Shown here piece after piece: positions 16,635 to 24,426 of a stretch of 64,000 nt of DNA; the stretch's first letter is position 1, and the number at the start of each line of letters is the position of its first letter. The notes under the pieces were generated by a model that saw only the letters and a program-made list of their open reading frames with translations, searched no databases and was not told the origin of the DNA. The stretch comes from Bordetella hinzii LMG 13501 (lineage in GTDB: Bacteria > Pseudomonadota > Gammaproteobacteria > Burkholderiales > Burkholderiaceae_B): positions 1-64,000 of the forward strand of contig NZ_LRUJ01000016.1 of NCBI RefSeq assembly GCF_001548475.1, in the 5' to 3' direction. A program made the position numbers and the translations under genes.

Positions 16635-18892
16635 GGCTTGTCCTCATAAACCAATTCATACCAGGGGCTGGGCGACGCCCCGGCCTGCACGCGCACGCGC
16701 GCTCCGTCGACGCCCTGGACCACGTCGGTGGCCGGCAAGGGCGGCCGGCGCCGGCCTTCGCCGTCCAGCGGATAGACCGTCAGGCGGCCGGCGCGGGCGG
16801 ACAGGCCGAGCGTGGCCGGCATGCGGCGCAGCCAGGCCGGCGGCCGCGTGGCGTAGTCGCCCGAAGGTCCCGCCGAACCGGGATCGGGCTCCAGAGTGTA
16901 GCCAGCCGCCCCGCCCCGATAGGGAATCCGCAGCTTGGGCCGCTGCGGCATCGAGCCGGGCTGCGTGCCGGTCGTGTCATTGCCCAGGCTCAAGAGCAGA
17001 TGGCGCGAGCGCGCCAGCGGCTGCCCGTCCAGGCAGGTCAGCATGGCGCTGACCGGGCCGGCGCCGTCGAACTGCATCCAGGCCGGCCCGCTGCCCACCG
17101 GCGCGCTGCCGGCGGCGCCGAAGACCGCCCACAGACAGGGCGCCTGGATCAGGACATGACCGTCCGCCCGGTTCAGCACGGCGGTCGGCGCGGCGTCCGG
17201 CGCGCGCACCGGGGCATCGGGCGCCGGCGCCAGGTCCAGCGCCACCCGGCCCTGCAAAGCCCATTGCGGCTGCACGCCCAGGCCTTCGGCCAGCCCGGCC
17301 GTGATGGCGTCAAAGCGCCGGTCGGCGCCCAGGAGCAGGCGCTGCCGAGGCCCCACTGGAATGTCGATGCGCTCCGGCAGCGCCTGCAGCAGCGGCTGGC
17401 GAAACAGGCGCGCGCTCTGGCCGGCCAGGGCCATGCGCCCCCAGTCGCCGCTCAGGGCAAAACGCGAGGGCGATTGCGGCAGGCGCTGCGCATCGCTGTA
17501 ATCGAAGTAGAACAGGCCATCCCAATCCTGCAGGGCGGCCATGGCGCTCATCAGCGGCAATATCTCCGCCCCGCGGGGATTGGGAAAAGGCTGGTTGAAC
17601 TCGCTCACCACGAAAGGCCGCTTGCGGTCGCGCCGCAAGGACAGGGCCAGCACGCGGGCGAATTCGTTGTCGCTGGCGTTCAGGTCCGGAATGCGCCAAT
17701 CGTCGGCCGAGCGGATATCCGGATGCGCCACGTAGAAGTGTTCGTCGATATAGTCCATGGCCGGCTGGGAATCGAAATTCATCAATCCGCCAAACCCCAT
17801 CTGCGTGCCGGTCACCGGCACCGGCGCGCCGGCGCTGTCGTGCACCACCCGACGCAGGCGCTCGAAATACGCCTGGTCGGTCGCCGCCAGGAAGCGCAGG
17901 AAGTCCTGTTCGCGCGGATCCGCCTGGGCCGGTCCGCCTGGCCCCAGCCAGGCATGGACACGCCGGGCGATCCCCGCGCGCAGCTGGGCCAGGCCATTTT
18001 CATAAACGGGCTGCTGCCCGCCCGGTTCCGGAAACTCGGTCGCATCGCCGCCCGGACAGCCGCCCCAGGCCGCGCAGGCCTGCGCCAGCGAACCATGGCG
18101 GGCCAACAGCCAAGCCTGCCAGCGCTTGCGCAGCTGCGGGGCGTAGGCCGACGGAACCGCCGCCTGCCAATCCGGGCCCAGCCAGGCGGCCAGCAGCGAA
18201 GACTCATTGTTGATCTCCACCATCGCCAGCGCCGGATTGTCTTTCAGGCCCAGCCGCGCGATCAGCTGGCGGGCGTACTCCTCCTGCATGGCGATCAGGC
18301 GCGGATCGTAGAGGTGGATGGGCGCGGTGAGGGCAGGCATGTCGGCCCCGCCATCGAGCGCGGGCAGGTCGTCCACGCCGGGACGGAAGCGATAGCCCAC
18401 GTGCAGATTCAGGTTGACGTAGATTCCCTCGGCGGCCAGCGCCTGGATCAGGCCGCGCAGCCTGGCCACGGCCGGCTGGCTGAAACTCGGAAACGGCCCG
18501 GGCGTCAGGATGCTGATGGGGGCATCCGGATAGTCGGACGGCAGCGAATCGAGGTGATGCAGGCGCACCGCGTTAAAGCCCAGCCTGCGCAGCTGCCGCG
18601 CCAGGCTGGCCGCTTCGCCGGCATCCGGGAAATTGGCGCCGAACGACAGGTTGACGCCAAAGAACCGCACCCGCTCGCCGGCCCGGCCGTCGGCGCCTGT
18701 CCGGAAGAAATGCCCGTCGCGCGCGACGATGCGCGCCGAGGCATCCAGCGGCCGGTTGAGAAAAGCCACCTCGGGCGCGCCCGACAGATTCGCCGGATCC
18801 ATCCCGAAGACGAACCAATCGGCCGGCGCGGCCAGCGCCGCGCGCGCCGCCAGCAACAACATCAGGCAGCACGCCGCCGCGCGGCCCCTCAT
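16631..18892 (-). CDS. Exported GH5-like glycoside hydrolase of the EPS cluster
   Basis: This 753-residue protein has a signal peptide (1-21) and a TIM-barrel hydrolase domain of the cellulase/GH5-GH42 type. VRFFGVNLSF (75-84) begins the barrel and FNAVRLHHLD (106-115) is a typical strand. The acid/base glutamate is in MVEINNE (Glu230), and the nucleophile candidate is FVVSEFNQPF (Glu431). About 250 further residues form beta-rich C-terminal domains. It is translationally coupled on both sides, to the Wzy gene upstream and to the GT2 gene downstream. It is therefore likely a periplasmic glycanase that trims or edits this EPS. The exact GH family and bond are unverified. Confidence 0.75.
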   Translation of the reverse strand: MRGRAAACCLMLLLAARAALAAPADWFVFGMDPANLSGAPEVAFLNRPLDASARIVARDGHFFRTGADGRAGERVRFFGVNLSFGANFPDAGEAASLARQLRRLGFNAVRLHHLDSLPSDYPDAPISILTPGPFPSFSQPAVARLRGLIQALAAEGIYVNLNLHVGYRFRPGVDDLPALDGGADMPALTAPIHLYDPRLIAMQEEYARQLIARLGLKDNPALAMVEINNESSLLAAWLGPDWQAAVPSAYAPQLRKRWQAWLLARHGSLAQACAAWGGCPGGDATEFPEPGGQQPVYENGLAQLRAGIARRVHAWLGPGGPAQADPREQDFLRFLAATDQAYFERLRRVVHDSAGAPVPVTGTQMGFGGLMNFDSQPAMDYIDEHFYVAHPDIRSADDWRIPDLNASDNEFARVLALSLRRDRKRPFVVSEFNQPFPNPRGAEILPLMSAMAALQDWDGLFYFDYSDAQRLPQSPSRFALSGDWGRMALAGQSARLFRQPLLQALPERIDIPVGPRQRLLLGADRRFDAITAGLAEGLGVQPQWALQGRVALDLAPAPDAPVRAPDAAPTAVLNRADGHVLIQAPCLWAVFGAAGSAPVGSGPAWMQFDGAGPVSAMLTCLDGQPLARSRHLLLSLGNDTTGTQPGSMPQRPKLRIPYRGGAAGYTLEPDPGSAGPSGDYATRPPAWLRRMPATLGLSARAGRLTVYPLDGEGRRRPPLPATDVVQGVDGARVRVQAGASPSPWYELVYEDKP

Positions 18893-20262
18893 GCCCCGCG
18901 CTCCCGGCGCGGCGCATAGCCCGGCCTGGGCGCGGCGGCACGGCGTTCGGCGCGCCGCCGCGCGCCATCCATCGCCAGCCGGCCGCTGATGGCCAGCGAC
19001 GAATAGATGAACATGATGTTCTGGAAATTGGTGTCGCGCAGGATCTGGCTTTCCGAGAAATTGCTGACCATGATCGTCACGCAGATGCCCAGGTGCATCG
19101 CCGCATCCTCGCGGTCGATCCGGTAGAGCCGCAGGATGCTCACGACATGCCAGAACAGGCAGGCGAGAAACAGCCCCATCCCCACCTGCCCCAGGTCCAG
19201 CAGGATGTCGAGATAGCCGTTGTGCGCCTGCCCGGGCAGCCAGCCCAGCTTGTCGCCGATGAACTGCGCCGGTCCGCCCTCGCCCACCCAGAAAGCGCTA
19301 TAGCCTATGCCCAGCAGCTTGTGGCGTTCGATGGCGATATCCACCAGGGCCCAGATCTCGCCCCGGCCGGTCAGGTCGCTGCTCTTGTTGAACAAGGACG
19401 TGACCACCTGGACCACATCGTCGACCTGCGGCATGCGGCCCACCGCCACGAAAAACACCAACAGGAAATAGAGCAGGAAAAGCAGGCTGCCGAGCAGCAG
19501 GATCTGGCCGGTATGCTGTCCGCCCAAAAAACGTTTGCGCGAAATCAGGTAGACACCCGCGCCCAGCGCGGTCACCAGGATGGCGGTGGCGCTCTTGGTC
19601 ATCACCAGCATGAAGGCGCTGAACAGAAAACCCGCGATGGCCAGGCGGCGGATACGCGGCGTCATCACCCATTCGCGCAGCCAGAGCAGCACGGCGAAGC
19701 CGGCGATCGAGCCCAGCATGTTTTTCTGCCAGGTGATGCCGCGCCAGGCATTGCCCAGCAAGGCGTCCACGCCCACGCTGGGCACCAGCAGCGCCACGAA
19801 GAAGGACAGCACCAGCACGAGGGAGTAGGTCCCCAGCACCACCCGCAGGAACTGGCGCGGGCCGCTCAGGGGCGGCGCCACCGCCAGGCCGATCAGGACC
19901 AGGCCGGCGAAGATGACGGTGCGCTTGAGCGTGATGTCGGGATAGGGAGACCAGGCCGTGCTGGCCAGGCAATACACCACCAGCAGGAGAAGAAAGAGAT
20001 TGGAGGCGCGCAGATTCGTGAGCATGACGGGCAGATGCCTCCATGCCACGATGGCCGCGCCCAGAAAGAGCGAGGCATACTGCACCTGGCGCAGCATCGA
20101 TCCCTGCATCACCGTATGGGTCGCCTGCGGACCCAGCTCGCCGACCGAAAGCGTATCCGGCACGATGGCAAACAGCAGGCTCAGGCCCACCAGCAGCCAC
20201 ACGGCCCAGCGGCTGCCCCGGCTTTGCCCGCCGGCGTCCGGAAGGACGGTCTGCGCGCCCAT
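18889..20262 (-). CDS. Wzy-like O-antigen/EPS polymerase (Wzy_C family)
   Basis: This 457-residue protein has about ten to twelve membrane helices and a Wzy_C/WaaL-type periplasmic region. The marker sequence is DLTGRGEIWALVDIAIERHKLLGIGYSAFW, followed after a short stretch by QAHNGYLDILLDLGQVGM. This arrangement (GR...W, G.G, HN..L....G) is the O-antigen ligase/polymerase signature. In an EPS cluster with flippase and chain-length proteins the polymerase role is favoured over ligase. The ATG at 20262 has AAGG upstream. The C-terminus is Arg-rich and cytoplasmic. It lies 11 bases after epsG and overlaps the hydrolase start by 4 bases. Confidence 0.87.
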   Translation of the reverse strand: MGAQTVLPDAGGQSRGSRWAVWLLVGLSLLFAIVPDTLSVGELGPQATHTVMQGSMLRQVQYASLFLGAAIVAWRHLPVMLTNLRASNLFLLLLVVYCLASTAWSPYPDITLKRTVIFAGLVLIGLAVAPPLSGPRQFLRVVLGTYSLVLVLSFFVALLVPSVGVDALLGNAWRGITWQKNMLGSIAGFAVLLWLREWVMTPRIRRLAIAGFLFSAFMLVMTKSATAILVTALGAGVYLISRKRFLGGQHTGQILLLGSLLFLLYFLLVFFVAVGRMPQVDDVVQVVTSLFNKSSDLTGRGEIWALVDIAIERHKLLGIGYSAFWVGEGGPAQFIGDKLGWLPGQAHNGYLDILLDLGQVGMGLFLACLFWHVVSILRLYRIDREDAAMHLGICVTIMVSNFSESQILRDTNFQNIMFIYSSLAISGRLAMDGARRRAERRAAAPRPGYAPRRERGA

Positions 20263-20273
20263 GGCCCTGACCT

Positions 20274-21242
20274 TCAGCGGCGCAGGCGCGCCGGCACAAG
20301 TGCGCCCAGCCGGGCCAGCCAGCCGCGGCCCCCTTCGGGGTCGTATTCGTTGTAGACCGTGCCCAGCACGCGCGCGCCGGCCGTCTCCAATTGTTCGGCC
20401 GTGCGCGCCAGCTCGCCCAGCGACGTGACATCCTTGCGCGCCACGAGCACGCAGGCGTCCACCTGGCGCGCGATGCTTTGCGCATCAGGCGATTGCGCCG
20501 CCGGCGGTGTATCGACGATGAAGACCTCGTACGGGTCGGCATAGGCCGCCAGCACCCGGGCCAGCGCCGGCTCGCGCAACAGCTCGGCCGGGTTGGGCGG
20601 TTGCGGACCGGCATCGAGCACGGCCAGGGCCGGAAAACCCGCCACGGCGCGGCTCTCGCCGGCCGCCGCGCGGCCGGCCAGGATGGACGACAGGCCCGCT
20701 CCGCTGCCGGCGCCCAGCAGTTCCTGTTGTCCGCTGGCGCGCAGATTGGCATTGACCAGCAGCGTGCGCCGCCCGGTCTGGGCGAAGGCGATGGCCAGGC
20801 TGGCCGACAGATAGCTGCGCCCTTCGCCGTCCTGCGGGCTCACCACCGCCACGGTAATGCGCGGCAGATCCTCCAGGCGGATCGAGATCTCGGCCCGCAA
20901 CTGGCGGATGGCCTCGGCCTCACGGCCAAAGGGCATGGCCGCAATGGGCAGCTTGACCTCGGCATGTTGCGCCGAGGCATAGTCATAGCGGTACTGCTCG
21001 GCCAGCACCGATTGCACGCGGGCCTCGGAGACGAAACCCAGCTTGACAGCCGCCTGCCCGAAGCGCAGGCGCTCGGCCTGCTGCAGCTCGACCACGCGCG
21101 CCACCTGTTCCTCGGTCAGCAGCCCCAGCTGCACAAAGCGCTCGCCCATTTTCCCGCCCGCCGCGGCGCTGGGCGCGCCGGCCTCCTGGCCGGCTTGCTG
21201 GTTCAGGCGGTCGAACAGCGGACGCAGGGTGGAGTCGCTCAT
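20274..21242 (-). CDS. epsG: EpsG-like chain-length ATPase, degenerate BY-kinase fold
   Basis: This 322-residue cytoplasmic partner of the EpsF chain-length protein has an N-terminal helical domain like that of GspE/MshE proteins (GERFVQLGLLTEEQVARVV from residue 33), then a MinD/BY-kinase-type P-loop domain. The nucleotide site looks weakened. Walker A reads DGEGRSYL (138-145) with Arg142 where the Lys is expected, and Walker A' reads LLVNANLR (161-168) with Asn in place of both Asp. The Walker B-like VFIVDTPPA is intact, and there is no C-terminal tyrosine cluster for autophosphorylation. It may thus be a regulatory or structural ATPase-like protein rather than an active tyrosine kinase. 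It overlaps epsF by 4 bases. Confidence 0.8.
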   Translation of the reverse strand: MSDSTLRPLFDRLNQQAGQEAGAPSAAAGGKMGERFVQLGLLTEEQVARVVELQQAERLRFGQAAVKLGFVSEARVQSVLAEQYRYDYASAQHAEVKLPIAAMPFGREAEAIRQLRAEISIRLEDLPRITVAVVSPQDGEGRSYLSASLAIAFAQTGRRTLLVNANLRASGQQELLGAGSGAGLSSILAGRAAAGESRAVAGFPALAVLDAGPQPPNPAELLREPALARVLAAYADPYEVFIVDTPPAAQSPDAQSIARQVDACVLVARKDVTSLGELARTAEQLETAGARVLGTVYNEYDPEGGRGWLARLGALVPARLRR

Positions 21243-22618
21243 GATGCCGCCACCACGGTGTTGCGGCCCACTCGGCCCAGGACCGGCAGGGAGGTATTGC
21301 GCTCCAGATCATCCAGGCAGCGGACGCGGCGGCGGCTCAGCTCCAGCAGGAGCGCCAGGGCCAGGCCGGCCATGATGCCGAACAGCAACCCCAGCACCAG
21401 GCTGGTGCGCACCTTGGGGCGCGAGGGCGAGGAAGGCACCTCGGCCGCGCGCAGCACGGACAGGCTGGGCAGGGAAATATTGCTGGCCATCAGGATGCCA
21501 TCGTATTTTTGCAAGGCGGTCTGGTAGACCTGCTCGACGCCGGCGAACTGGCGCTGGTAGGCGGCGATGCGGTCGCGCTTGGCCATCTGGTCCAGCACCT
21601 TGGCACGCTGCGCGTCCATGTCGCGCTGCAAGGCCGCCTTCTGCGCCTCCAGGCGCTGCACCTCGCTATCCTGCGCCTCCACCGCCGCCTTGGCCTGGCG
21701 GGCGATCTCGGCCTGCATTTGCGCGCGCTGGGCCAGCAACCCGGCCACGCTGGGATGCTTGGGGCCCAGCGCGCCGCGCAACTGGCCCAACTGGTGCTCA
21801 ACCACCGTCAAACCATTGCGCAAGTCGTTGATGGGCGCGATCAGACCCACTTCGGGCAAGTCTTCCGGCCGCATGCCGCCGGCCAGCAGGCTGGCCGTCG
21901 TGGCCTTGCGCGCCCGCGCCGCTTCCAGCTGGGACTCCAGCGCCAGCATCGCGGTGGCCATGTCATTGAGCCGGCGCACATCAATATCGTCGCCCGTCTG
22001 CCGGGTATCGACGATGCCGGTCTCCTGCTGGTAGCGTGTCAGCTTGTCCTGGATGGCGTCGAGTTCGCCGCGCAGCTGCTCCAGCTGCGCGGTGTATTGT
22101 TCAGTGCGCGCCCTCGCGGCCGCCGAGGAAATCCCCTGGCTGACCGCGATATAGGAATTGACCACCGCATTGGCGAACTCGCGCGCTTTCTGCGGCGTAT
22201 TGGCCGAAAACGAAATCGTCAGCACGCGGCTGTTCTGCTGTTTGGCGACTTCCAGGTTGCGCTTGATATAGGCCACCAGCTCATTGCGCGCTTTCGAACC
22301 GGAGGCGGCCTCCTCCCCCGACAACAGCCCCAGGCTCGCGATCACATGATCGGCCACCGTCTGGCTGCGGATCATGTCGATCTGCGTCTGCATATAGCTC
22401 TCGTCCAGCAGCGGCGAGAACGAACGGCCGTTGATGGGGTCGTTTTCCCGGTAGTCGATGAAGACATCCGAGGAGGCGGTCCATACCCGCGGCAATACCA
22501 ATATGAGCAGACAGGTCAGCAGCAGGGTGCCCAGGGCTACCCATGCGATAAGCCGGGCGCGCGCGGCGAGCATCGCCCATACCTGGTTCAACGATAGCAG
22601 ACTGTATTCAGGGCTCAC
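21239..22618 (-). CDS. epsF: EpsF/Wzz-type chain-length determinant protein
   Basis: This 459-residue inner-membrane protein has two helices (residues about 22-42 and 405-425) flanking a long periplasmic domain rich in heptad coiled coil (roughly 170-370). It starts with a Wzz domain (VWTASSDVFIDYRENDPING) and ends with a Pro-rich SSPSRPKVRTSL before the second helix, both typical of polysaccharide co-polymerases. It sets polymer length with EpsG and Wzy. The start is a GTG at 22618 with a weak ribosome site; an internal ATG near residue 16 is possible. It is the first gene of the leftward EPS operon, so the promoter must lie in 22619-23076. Confidence 0.87.
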   Translation of the reverse strand: MSPEYSLLSLNQVWAMLAARARLIAWVALGTLLLTCLLILVLPRVWTASSDVFIDYRENDPINGRSFSPLLDESYMQTQIDMIRSQTVADHVIASLGLLSGEEAASGSKARNELVAYIKRNLEVAKQQNSRVLTISFSANTPQKAREFANAVVNSYIAVSQGISSAAARARTEQYTAQLEQLRGELDAIQDKLTRYQQETGIVDTRQTGDDIDVRRLNDMATAMLALESQLEAARARKATTASLLAGGMRPEDLPEVGLIAPINDLRNGLTVVEHQLGQLRGALGPKHPSVAGLLAQRAQMQAEIARQAKAAVEAQDSEVQRLEAQKAALQRDMDAQRAKVLDQMAKRDRIAAYQRQFAGVEQVYQTALQKYDGILMASNISLPSLSVLRAAEVPSSPSRPKVRTSLVLGLLFGIMAGLALALLLELSRRRVRCLDDLERNTSLPVLGRVGRNTVVAAS

Positions 22619-22713
22619 GGCGGGATTTGGAGTCAGCGTGACGTAATCGCCGATTTTACCGGAGAGTCGGCTTTAGGGAACGGATGGGAAAAAACCCCGA
22701 CAGAAAATTCAAA

Positions 22714-22730
22714 TTGACAATGCTTGTCAA
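22714..22730. promoter_or_regulatory. 17-base perfect palindrome upstream of epsF
   Basis: TTGACAA-TGC-TTGTCAA is a perfect 7-3-7 inverted repeat 84 bases before the epsF start. On the minus strand it contains a perfect TTGACA -35 hexamer, without a clear -10 at 17 bases. The A-run that follows on the plus strand excludes a plus-strand terminator. Likely an operator or activator site for the eleven-kilobase leftward EPS operon. Confidence 0.45.
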
Positions 22731-22977
22731 AAAAAACCTTGCAAAAAAAGGCGGACATGCCCAGCCGTTTTTTTTTCAGATGGAAATAATCCGTTTTTAT
22801 TTCAGCCTTATTGGGCCCGGGGCTGGCGCATGCGACGGGCAGGTTCTCCGGTGCCCCCGCGCACGACCTGAAACCGGGAAATACCGGGCGGAGAAAATCC
22901 CCGCCTCGGGCGGCCGTTTATAACCCTGGGAGCGCCTTGAAAATCCAGCGGCGGCACGGAAAACTCCGGCGGTCAAA

Positions 22978-23008
22978 CAAAAAACCATGCGGGGCGGGCC
23001 GCCGCCCC
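22978..23008 (-). terminator. Rho-independent terminator after the Bug gene
   Basis: On the minus strand GGGGCGG-CGGC-CCGCCCC forms a 7-base-pair GC stem (22991-23008), followed after six bases by a run of T interrupted by one G. It lies about 70 bases past the stop of the leftward Bug gene and would end that transcript before the EPS promoter region. Confidence 0.5.
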
Positions 23009-23076
23009 ATTGCGGCTGTCATTTCCGGCCGGCTCGCCCCGCCCTGGCAAGCCCGCCTTGAAATGCCCGGCCCGGG

Positions 23077-24066
23077 TCAGTCGACGGTCACGCCCGCCTC
23101 GCGCACCACCTCGCCCCAGAGCGAGATTTCCTTGACGATCTGGTCGCGGAAAGCCTCCGGGCTGCCGGGCGCGGCCTGCTCGCCGGTGGCTTTGAGCCGC
23201 TCGCTCATCTCGGGCATCACCACGGCCGCATTGACCGCGGCGTTGAGCCTGGCCTGGACCTGGGGCGGCACGCCCTTGGGCGCGATGATGCCGTACCAGA
23301 CCGTCACGTCATAGGGCACGCCGGCCTCGCGCACCGTCGGGATATCCGGCGCCGAGGCCACGCGCTGCGGCAAGGTCACGGCCAGCACTTTCAGCCGCTT
23401 GTCTTCGCGATAAGGCAGCGTCGAGCCCGCCGTGGTCAGCATCGCATCGACCTGGCCCGCCACCGTGTCCGTCAAGGCCGGCGCCGATCCCTTGTAGGGC
23501 ACGTGGACCATGGAAATACCCGCCGTCTTGAGCAAGGCCTCCATCGCCAGATGGGAAATCCCGCCCGTGCCGGAGGAGGCATAGCTCAGGCCGCCCGGCT
23601 TCTTCCGGGCCAGCTCCACCAGGTCGGCCAGGGTCTGCACCGGCACCCCCGGATTGACCGACACGAAAAAAGGCGCGCGCGCGATCATGCCGATCGGCGT
23701 CATGTCCCGCACCGGATCGAAGGGCAGCCTGTACAGGCTGGGGTTGACCGAATAGCTGTTGGAAATCAAGGTCAGCGTATAGCCGTCGGGCGCCGCTCTC
23801 AGACCCTGTTCCACGCCCAGCTTGCCGCCGGCGCCGGGGCGGTTCTCCACCACCACGGGTTGTTTCAGTTCATCGGAAAGCAACTGCCCCAGCAGGCGCG
23901 CGATGCCGTCATTGCCGCCGCCGGCGGCAAAAGGCACGATCAGCTTGATCGGCTGCGAAGGGTAAACGTCCGCCTGCGCGCGGCACACCGACGCGGCCAG
24001 CGCCGCGGCGGCCAGCGTGGCTCCCAATATCACCTTGCCCAGCTTCGCGCCGGCTTGCCTCATCAT
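23077..24066 (-). CDS. Bug-family (TctC) periplasmic solute-binding protein 1
   Basis: This 329-residue periplasmic binding protein of the Bordetella uptake gene (Bug) family binds carboxylates and related small acids. I chose the first of two adjacent ATGs (24066), preceded by AGGAGAGG. A signal peptide ends after CRAQA (near residue 32), and the mature protein starts with YPSQPIKLIVPFAAGGGNDG, the family's first ligand loop. VVVENRPGAGG (70-80), the HVPYKGSAPALTD segment and PQRVASAPDIPTVREAG are also family hallmarks. No TctA/TctB membrane genes are nearby. It is divergent from the cyclase-family gene across a region containing one strong and one weaker ATACC-N3-TGGTAT site, so it probably belongs to that regulon. 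Confidence 0.9.
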   Translation of the reverse strand: MMRQAGAKLGKVILGATLAAAALAASVCRAQADVYPSQPIKLIVPFAAGGGNDGIARLLGQLLSDELKQPVVVENRPGAGGKLGVEQGLRAAPDGYTLTLISNSYSVNPSLYRLPFDPVRDMTPIGMIARAPFFVSVNPGVPVQTLADLVELARKKPGGLSYASSGTGGISHLAMEALLKTAGISMVHVPYKGSAPALTDTVAGQVDAMLTTAGSTLPYREDKRLKVLAVTLPQRVASAPDIPTVREAGVPYDVTVWYGIIAPKGVPPQVQARLNAAVNAAVVMPEMSERLKATGEQAAPGSPEAFRDQIVKEISLWGEVVREAGVTVD

Positions 24067-24220
24067 CGTCCTCTCCTCTTCGATGGGCCGCTGCGCGGCC
24101 CTGTTATACGGCAGCCGCGCCATGCCTGTCCCTGGCCCGCCCGGCTGCGCCGTGCAGTATGCATCATCCCGCGCGGGGAATACGCCTGCTCCGGCCTGCC
24201 GCGCGCCATCCCACGGACAA

Positions 24221-24234
24221 ATACCAACTAGTAC
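24221..24234. promoter_or_regulatory. Degenerate copy of the ATACC-N3-TGGTAT operator
   Basis: ATACCAACTAGTAC matches 9 of the 11 fixed positions of the palindrome found at 24322, 31628 and 31727. It lies about 155 bases before the leftward Bug gene and could place that gene in the same regulon. No clear minus-strand promoter hexamers fit it, so this copy is tentative. Confidence 0.35.
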
Positions 24235-24308
24235 CTTGTATGGCCCAAGGAAGAACATCGTAAAAAATCCCGCATTTAAGGCCATTTTTCCAAATAGCTC
24301 ACGAATTC

Positions 24309-24338
24309 TTGACGGCAAAACATACCAAATGGTATGTT
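24309..24338 (+). promoter_or_regulatory. Promoter with overlapping operator for the cyclase/Bug operon
   Basis: The -35 is TTGACG (24309-24314), the spacer 18 bases and the -10 TATGTT (24333-24338). The perfect palindrome AACATACC-AAAT-GGTATGTT (24319-24338) fills the spacer and covers the -10, an arrangement expected for repression. The core ATACCAAATGGTAT (24322-24335) recurs in two other promoters of this region. The TetR-family protein encoded at 37598-38281 is the likely binder, by inference. Confidence 0.6.
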
Positions 24339-24426
24339 GCGCTCATGATGGCGGATCCCCGGAGGAGACAACCGGCGCAGGTTCGCCCCGCAGGCTCACC
24401 AACCCATGGCAAGGATGTCTAAGCAT

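Larger units (their letters stand above)
22619..23076. other. Intergenic region before the leftward EPS operon
   Basis: This 458-base gap carries no supported gene. The part next to epsF (about 22680-22800) is AT-rich with several A and T runs and contains the 17-base palindrome at 22714-22730. The part next to the Bug gene is GC-rich and holds a good terminator hairpin (22991-23008). On the minus strand a weaker imperfect hairpin followed by seven T lies near 22748-22770. I could not identify a convincing sigma-70 promoter for epsF, so an activator-dependent promoter is possible. Confidence 0.55.
24067..24426. other. Divergent control region between Bug protein 1 and the cyclase-family gene
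   Basis: This 360-base gap has an AT-rich centre (about 24220-24340). It contains a sigma-70-like promoter with a perfect 20-base operator facing the cyclase-family gene (24309-24338) and a degenerate copy of the same operator (24221-24234) nearer the leftward Bug gene. The remaining sequence shows nothing else I can support. Confidence 0.65.

Noticed and set aside
22748-22770. Second terminator on the minus strand before epsF
   Set aside because: The stem is only about five base pairs with a mismatch, although seven T follow; it is about 300 bases past the Bug gene, and a stronger hairpin lies closer.
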